A stretch of DNA of 36,524 nucleotides from Woeseiaceae bacterium (GTDB lineage: Bacteria; Pseudomonadota; Gammaproteobacteria; Steroidobacterales; Woeseiaceae). This document shows positions 32,391 to 36,524 of this stretch, in pieces. The translations under genes were made by a program, and so were the position numbers. Numbering within the stretch: position 1 is the first letter of the stretch; every line of letters begins with the position of its first letter. The notes under the pieces were generated by a model. The model did not search any database and was not told the DNA's origin. It was given only the letters and a program-made list of their open reading frames with translations. The stretch spans positions 1 through 36,524 of the forward strand of contig JABDQH010000080.1 in the NCBI GenBank assembly GCA_013042375.1, read 5' to 3'.

Positions 32391-32756
32391 ATGCAGATGA
32401 TCAGCCTGCAATACCGACTGATGCGCGCGGCGCGAATGTTCCTCGACCCGATGCTGAATCTCGGCCTGATTAAGCCGGCGGAGGCCAAAGCATTGATCAT
32501 GGACGACGTTGCCGTTGGTGAGGCCTGGGCCCAGAACGAGGTGGAACGCTATACCTACCGGATTCCCGGGCAGGCAACGGCGTACTACTACGGCTACAAC
32601 AAGATGCAGGCGTTGCGGGCGCAGACCGAGCTCAAGCTGCGCGACGACTTCGATCGACGGGCGCTTCACGACTTCGTACTGGCCCAGGGCCTGCTGCCGC
32701 CCGACATTCTCATAGACGCCGTCATGCAGGAGTTCGTGCCGAGCCAGGCGGACTGA
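32391..32756 (+). pseudogene. C-terminal remnant of a DUF885 protein
   Basis: The 121-residue frame matches only the last fifth of DUF885 proteins: YRLMRAARMFLDPMLNLG, a VGEAWAQNEVERYTYRIPGQATAYYYGYNKM segment (cited in part) and FDRRALHDFVLAQGLLPPDILIDAVM. Full members are about 550-600 residues with an HExxH metal site, which would lie upstream of this piece and is absent here. The preceding kilobase is the intact alcohol dehydrogenase on the same strand, so the missing part is not in another frame. The ATG is 5 nt after the previous stop. It may be a decayed relic or a retained stand-alone domain. Confidence 0.7.
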
Positions 32757-32761
32757 CGGGC

Positions 32762-32793
32762 TATACTGCGGGCTCCGTCAACCAGGAGCCCGC
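32762..32793 (+). promoter_or_regulatory. Internal -10 box and Shine-Dalgarno-masking hairpin
   Basis: TATACT at 32762-32767 is followed by a 9-bp perfect stem, 32768-32776 with 32785-32793, around an 8-nt loop. The 3' arm contains the AGGAG ribosome-binding site (32784-32788) and touches the ATG at 32794. A transcript from the -10 box would start near 32774 and lack most of the 5' arm. Confidence 0.55.
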
Positions 32794-33096
32794 ATGTCCC
32801 ACAACCTGGCCTGTTATCGCTGCGGTGCATCGCTGGCGGAACTGTCGTTGCCGCTATCACGGCACGACCAGTGCCCCGGCTGCACTGCCGACCTGCACGT
32901 ATGCAAGATGTGCGTGTTCTTCGACGCGCAAGTGCCGCGGCAGTGCCGCGAAGACGGTGCGGAGGACGTAAGCGAAAAAGAGCGCCCGAATTTCTGCGAC
33001 TGGTTCAAGCCGTCGGAAGCGGCATTTGACCCGCAGCGCAAGTCTGCGGCGGACGCGGCTGCCGACGCGCTCGATGCGTTGTTCGGCGATGATTGA
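32794..33096 (+). CDS. Small cysteine-rich (zinc-ribbon-like) protein
   Basis: The 100-residue protein has CYRC (7-10) and CPGC (27-30), a plausible four-cysteine zinc ribbon, followed by CKMC (37-40), C51 and C68. After about residue 75 it is acidic and alanine-rich (DAAADALDALFGDD). Its stop overlaps the start of the Tat-SDR gene by 8 nt. The name zinc-ribbon is inferred from spacing only; I do not know a family function. Confidence 0.78.
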   Translation: MSHNLACYRCGASLAELSLPLSRHDQCPGCTADLHVCKMCVFFDAQVPRQCREDGAEDVSEKERPNFCDWFKPSEAAFDPQRKSAADAAADALDALFGDD

Positions 33097-34138
33097 CCGG
33101 CGTCGCTTCCTGCAGGCGGCCGGAGCCGGCCTTGCACTTCCGACGTTGTCCGCGTGCAGCGACGTAGAGCGTATTCGCGTTGCCGGCGTTCCCGCCAGCG
33201 GCTTCGATGACGAGGCGACCGCCGAGCAGGTCACTGAGGGTATCGACCTCGCGGGCAAGACCGCCCTCGTTACCGGTTGCACGACCGGCATCGGCTTCGA
33301 GACCATGCGCGTACTGGCGAAGCGCGGAGCCCTCGTCGTCGGTACCAGCCGGTCCCTGGACCGGGCGCGGGAAGCCTGCCGCAACGTGAACGGCACGACC
33401 ATGCCGGTGCAGCTCGATCTCGGCGATTTCGACTCGGTGGCGCGCTGCGCCGACCTGGTCAAGACCTTGCAGGTGCCGGTCGACATGCTGATTCTGAATG
33501 CGGGTTACCGTGGCGGCGGCAATGATCGCGAGCTGATCAACGGCATCGAGAAGCACTTCGTCATCAACCACCTCGGGCACTTCATCCTCACGAACCGGCT
33601 GATGTCGCGACTCTATACTGCGTGGCAGGGGCGCGTCGTCGTTGTAGCCAGCCGCAGCGCGTACCGGGACGCGCCCGCATCGGGCATCCAGTTCGACGAT
33701 CTCGCGATGGAACGTGACTACAGCGACTCGCTCGCCTATGGTCAATCGAAGCTCGCCAACGTCCTTTTCTCACTCAAACTCGCCGACCTGTTGCGCGGCA
33801 CCCGCATCACGAGCAACGCGCTGCACCCGGGCGTCATCAATACGGACATTGACCGCAACCTCAGCGCGGTGACGCGTTTCCTGTTCGGCATCTACACCGG
33901 TATTGCGGGGAAAACCCTCGAGCAAGGGGCGGCGACGAGCTGCTACGTGGCGACGAGCAGCCAGCTCGGCAACGTCAGCGGCAGGTACTTCGAAGATTGC
34001 GAGGCGATCGCCGTCGAGGGGCAGGGTCACATGCAGGACACTTTGATGGCCGAGCGACTGCTGGAAAAATCGATCGAGCTGACGGCCGACTGGCTCGTGC
34101 CCTTCGAGGAACCGAGGAGGACGGGCGGTGCGGGCTGA
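33089..34138 (+). CDS. Short-chain dehydrogenase with Tat lipoprotein signal
   Basis: The ATG at 33089 gives a 349-residue protein. Residues 1-23 are a twin-arginine signal (DRRRFLQAAGAGLALP) ending in lipobox LSAC with Cys23, so a cofactor-loaded enzyme is predicted to be exported folded and lipidated. The SDR domain has TGCTTGIG (62-69), NAG (137-139), N160, catalytic S188/S190 and YGQSK (Y217, K221). SDRs are usually cytosolic, so this location is unusual. It overlaps the upstream Cys-rich gene by 8 nt and the queC start by 11 nt. Confidence 0.88.
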   Translation: MIDRRRFLQAAGAGLALPTLSACSDVERIRVAGVPASGFDDEATAEQVTEGIDLAGKTALVTGCTTGIGFETMRVLAKRGALVVGTSRSLDRAREACRNVNGTTMPVQLDLGDFDSVARCADLVKTLQVPVDMLILNAGYRGGGNDRELINGIEKHFVINHLGHFILTNRLMSRLYTAWQGRVVVVASRSAYRDAPASGIQFDDLAMERDYSDSLAYGQSKLANVLFSLKLADLLRGTRITSNALHPGVINTDIDRNLSAVTRFLFGIYTGIAGKTLEQGAATSCYVATSSQLGNVSGRYFEDCEAIAVEGQGHMQDTLMAERLLEKSIELTADWLVPFEEPRRTGGAG

Positions 34139-34808
34139 TCCTGACAAGGCACTGGTCGTCTTGTCGGGTGGCCAGGATTCGACGACCTGCCTCTACTGGG
34201 CCATTGACAGATTCGGCCAGGCCAACGTCGATACCGTCACGTTCGACTACGGTCAGCGCCATCGTATCGAGCTCGAGTGTGCCGCGCGCGTGGCCGAATT
34301 CGCCGGCGTACACAACCGTGTCCTGCCCATCGACACATTCACAGCCCTCGGCGGCGACGCCCTGACCGACGATGCCATCGAAGTGGCGCAGGAAATCGAT
34401 GCCGGCTCGGGACTGCCGAATACATTCGTGCCCGGGCGAAATCTCGTGTTCCTGACTTTTGCCGCCGCCTATGCCTGGCGCAGGGCCATCGCCAACCTCG
34501 TCACCGGCGTTGCCCAGACCGACTACAGCGGCTACCCGGACTGCCGCGAAAACACCATGGCAGCATTGCAGGACGCGCTCAGTCTCGGCATGGAGTTCGA
34601 CGTCACGATTCATACGCCGCTGATGCACCTGTCGAAGAGGGAGACGGTCGAACTGGCGCGCGACCTCGGTGGCCTGCCCGCGATGGCGCTGACACACACG
34701 TGCTACAACGGTGAGCGGCCGCCCTGCGGCAAGTGCCCGGCCTGCGTGCTGCGTGCCAGAGGCTTCGCCGAGGCCGGTATCGAGGACCCGTTGCCGGCGT
34801 CGTCATGA
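34128..34808 (+). CDS. queC: 7-cyano-7-deazaguanine synthase
   Basis: The 226-residue enzyme starts with GTG overlapping the SDR gene. It has the ATP pyrophosphatase P-loop LSGGQDST (12-19), the FDYGQRH segment, VTGVAQTDYSGYPDCR, and a zinc site of C192, C200, C203 and C206 in CYNGERPPCGKCPAC. It converts 7-carboxy-7-deazaguanine plus ammonia and ATP to preQ0, a step in queuosine biosynthesis. The stop overlaps the queE ATG by 4 nt, so the two products should be made together. Confidence 0.96.
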   Translation: MRADPDKALVVLSGGQDSTTCLYWAIDRFGQANVDTVTFDYGQRHRIELECAARVAEFAGVHNRVLPIDTFTALGGDALTDDAIEVAQEIDAGSGLPNTFVPGRNLVFLTFAAAYAWRRAIANLVTGVAQTDYSGYPDCRENTMAALQDALSLGMEFDVTIHTPLMHLSKRETVELARDLGGLPAMALTHTCYNGERPPCGKCPACVLRARGFAEAGIEDPLPASS

Positions 34809-35449
34809 CCTACACCGTTAATGAGATCTACTACACGCTGCAGGGCGAGGGTGCCCAGGCGGGGCGTCCGGCCGTGTTCCTGCGTTTCGCCGGCTGCAAC
34901 CTGTGGTCGGGACGCGAACAACACCGGGCCGCGGCCGTGTGCCGATTCTGCGATACCGAATTCGTCGGTACCGGCGGCGCCGGCGGCGGCAAGTACGAAT
35001 CGGCTGCGGACCTCGTCGATGCCGTGGCCGCGCGGTGGCCGCGGGACGCTGCCGCAGAACGGCCTTACGTCGTCTGCACGGGCGGTGAGCCGCTGCTGCA
35101 GCTCGATGAAATGCTGCTGCTAGGGCTGCATGATGCCGGCTTCGAGGTCGGCGTCGAGACCAACGGGACGATCGCGGCGCCGGCAAATATCGACTGGCTG
35201 TGCGTGAGCCCGAAGGCCGACGCGCCGCTCGTGCAGCGCTCGGGTGACGAACTGAAGCTCGTGTACCCGCAGGCCGAGGCTGAGGCGCAGCCGGAGAATT
35301 TTGTCCAACTCGATTTCGAGCACTTCTTCCTGCAGCCGCTCGACGACGCGCAGCGCGATGCGAACACGCGTCGCACCATGCACTACTGTCTCGAGCATCC
35401 GCGCTGGAAACTCAGTTTGCAGACGCACAAGATCCTCGGCATCGACTAG
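34805..35449 (+). CDS. queE: 7-carboxy-7-deazaguanine synthase
   Basis: The 214-residue radical SAM enzyme has the iron-sulfur cysteines C31, C46 and C49 in the CX14CX2C arrangement (CNLWSGRE ... CRFCDTEF) known from Burkholderia QueE, plus CTGGEPLLQLD and VETNGT. It rearranges 6-carboxy-tetrahydropterin to 7-carboxy-7-deazaguanine. The ATG at 34805 overlaps the queC stop. queD and folE are not in this window. Confidence 0.96.
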   Translation: MTYTVNEIYYTLQGEGAQAGRPAVFLRFAGCNLWSGREQHRAAAVCRFCDTEFVGTGGAGGGKYESAADLVDAVAARWPRDAAAERPYVVCTGGEPLLQLDEMLLLGLHDAGFEVGVETNGTIAAPANIDWLCVSPKADAPLVQRSGDELKLVYPQAEAEAQPENFVQLDFEHFFLQPLDDAQRDANTRRTMHYCLEHPRWKLSLQTHKILGID

Positions 35450-35466
35450 GTGCGAATCGACCTGAT

Positions 35467-36327
35467 CTACGTATCCTGGTCGCGGATGTCCCGCTCAGCG
35501 GCGACCGATCTTACGGCGTGCTCCTCGGCGCGCCACTCGAACACGTTGAGTTCGATGAACACGAAGGCGACGAGCCACAGGAATGCGTCCCAGAAATCGA
35601 CGAAGTCGCCCTTGATGCCCCAGTAGATCGCCGCCAGCAGCAGCAGGAAGTACAGGACGGACTTGGCCGCAGTGCTCGCGTGCAGGGCGATGCCTTCGTA
35701 GCGGTTACGCTCCTGTAATCGCACGTCGATCTCGAGAACCAGCACGACGAGCAGCCACACAGCCGAGTTGATGACATCGACCCACGCGAGCCGCACGATG
35801 TCGGTCAGCCCCGGCGCGTCGACGACGGCCTGCATGCCACTGAAGCGGACGAAGTCGACGGCGGTCGACCAGTCGCCGCAGTTGGCCGCAGTGATCGTCG
35901 CATACTCGTCGAGTGTCGTAGTCCAGGACCAGTCGCCCGATACCAGCGAACACAGGTCGCGGACTCCGGCCAGCGGTTCGGTGCCAGAGACGAAGAGCAG
36001 GTTCTGCACGTAGCCGTACAACGCATACGCGATAAATGCGTAGCAGATGATGCGCAGGCCGTGCAGTGCACGGGTGACGAGCGGCGTGAAATGTCGATCC
36101 TCGAGCACGTGGGTCTCGAGTTCGAACATCAGCAGCAGGACAACCCAGGCCGCCGTGTCGATCGTTGCGGAGTAGGCTTCGATGACGTCGGCCAGCGCCA
36201 GGCCGTCGGCAAACTGCAAGGCCGCCGCCGCGTGTTCCTCGCGAAAAAACCAGTAGATGTTCATCGCCAGCAGCGCGTAGACCGCGTACTTGAATACCTG
36301 GAACAACCGGTTACTGCTGATGATCAA
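35467..36327 (-). CDS. Multi-pass membrane protein, unknown
   Basis: The 286-residue protein has several hydrophobic helices (about 10-27, 47-68, 88-112, 185-205, 223-245, 250-270) separated by acidic loops. One loop contains two cysteines (DLCSLVSGDWSW and AANCGDW) and could be disulfide-bonded outside the membrane. The C-terminus is charged. No family recognised. It converges on queE with a 17-bp gap. Confidence 0.78.
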   Translation of the reverse strand: MIISSNRLFQVFKYAVYALLAMNIYWFFREEHAAAALQFADGLALADVIEAYSATIDTAAWVVLLLMFELETHVLEDRHFTPLVTRALHGLRIICYAFIAYALYGYVQNLLFVSGTEPLAGVRDLCSLVSGDWSWTTTLDEYATITAANCGDWSTAVDFVRFSGMQAVVDAPGLTDIVRLAWVDVINSAVWLLVVLVLEIDVRLQERNRYEGIALHASTAAKSVLYFLLLLAAIYWGIKGDFVDFWDAFLWLVAFVFIELNVFEWRAEEHAVRSVAAERDIRDQDT

Positions 36328-36452
36328 AGCGACGCTCTCCCTCGGGGAACGCCGATTCTATGCACGTCCGCAGCGCCCGGGCAATGTGCAGGGAGTGCCC
36401 GCGCCGGCGTGGGCATCGGCAAATCGGCCGGCAGTCTTGGTAAGCTGTCGGT

Positions 36453-36524
36453 ATGACGCAGCGCGAGGCCTCGATTATGGTAAGAATTCGACGAACGACA
36501 GTCTGCATGGCGGCAGTGGTGACG
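36453..36524 (+). CDS. Start of an exported protein (truncated by window end)
   Basis: An open frame starting ATG at 36453 (or an in-frame ATG at 36477) encodes a basic n-region (VRIRR) and the beginning of a hydrophobic core (TTVCMAAVV), as in a signal peptide. It runs off the window. Only weak evidence. Confidence 0.35.
   Translation, partial: MTQREASIMVRIRRTTVCMAAVVT

Overview
The window looks like the chromosome of a GC-rich gammaproteobacterium, probably a free-living or marine one. The signs are strongly GC-biased codon use, many signal-peptide lipoproteins with LAAC or LTAC lipoboxes, a membrane protein joining a FlgO/TolB-like domain to TPRs, an EF-G of the second (EF-G2-like) type, a DUF4389 protein, and a QueE of the CX14CX2C subtype. 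Taxonomy is inference; no rRNA is present. Most genes are ordinary metabolic, transport or envelope genes packed tightly, often with overlapping start and stop codons or overlapping convergent ends. I see no prophage, CRISPR array, insertion sequence or integron.

Layout. 1-80: 5' end of a minus-strand short-chain dehydrogenase. 209-3536: a Rieske/glutamate-synthase-type FMN protein and a membrane-anchored FlgO-like/TPR protein. 3622-3712: tRNA-Ser(UGA) with terminator. 3886-6009: a four-gene coupled operon (secreted TPR/DUF1579-like protein, small membrane protein, membrane-anchored histidine phosphatase, YjbQ), meeting a peroxiredoxin and GNAT pair head-on at a shared CTAG stop. 6978-10651: an exported protein of unknown function, a DUF4956 membrane protein, and a DUF47/PiT phosphate-uptake pair. 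10732-10808: tRNA-Arg(CCU). 10873-14366: dienelactone hydrolase, M28 peptidase lipoprotein, membrane diguanylate cyclase. 14381-17531: an ExeA-like ATPase with a Pro-Glu repeat tail, then a 38-residue membrane peptide coupled to rarD. 17610-20657: EF-G and a YugP-type zinc peptidase. 20699-22474: an SLC13 permease with RCK_C domains. 22502-24722: a visibly less GC-rich patch of small genes (GNAT, two small membrane proteins, TfoX_N protein, unknown). 24692-27566: M19 dipeptidase lipoprotein, DUF4389 protein, a ribbon-helix-helix/ParC-like pair under an inverted-repeat promoter, MOSC protein. 27661-28757: an SPFH protein with an Arc-like regulator and terminator. 28778-31298: DUF3300 protein and an unknown lipoprotein. 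31367-35449: an operon-like run of alcohol dehydrogenase, DUF885 remnant, Cys-rich protein, Tat-lipoprotein SDR, queC and queE. 35467-36524: a membrane protein and the start of another gene.

The most interesting signals are regulatory. (1) The untranslated leader of the EF-G gene holds two copies of the same sequence module plus mutually exclusive stems, suggesting an undescribed cis-regulatory RNA. (2) The ribbon-helix-helix gene at 26612-26806 has a perfect 10-bp inverted repeat laid over its -35 box and start codon, and its -10 box sits 7 nt from the ATG, predicting a leaderless autoregulated transcript. (3) The SPFH/Arc-like operon carries 11-bp-phased direct repeats in its upstream region. 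(4) The Cys-rich gene at 32794 has its Shine-Dalgarno buried in a perfect 9-bp hairpin whose 5' arm would be lost if transcription began at the internal -10 box beside it. (5) A 26-bp perfect inverted repeat separates rarD from the EF-G gene. All of these come from reading the sequence by eye; no searches or folding calculations were run.
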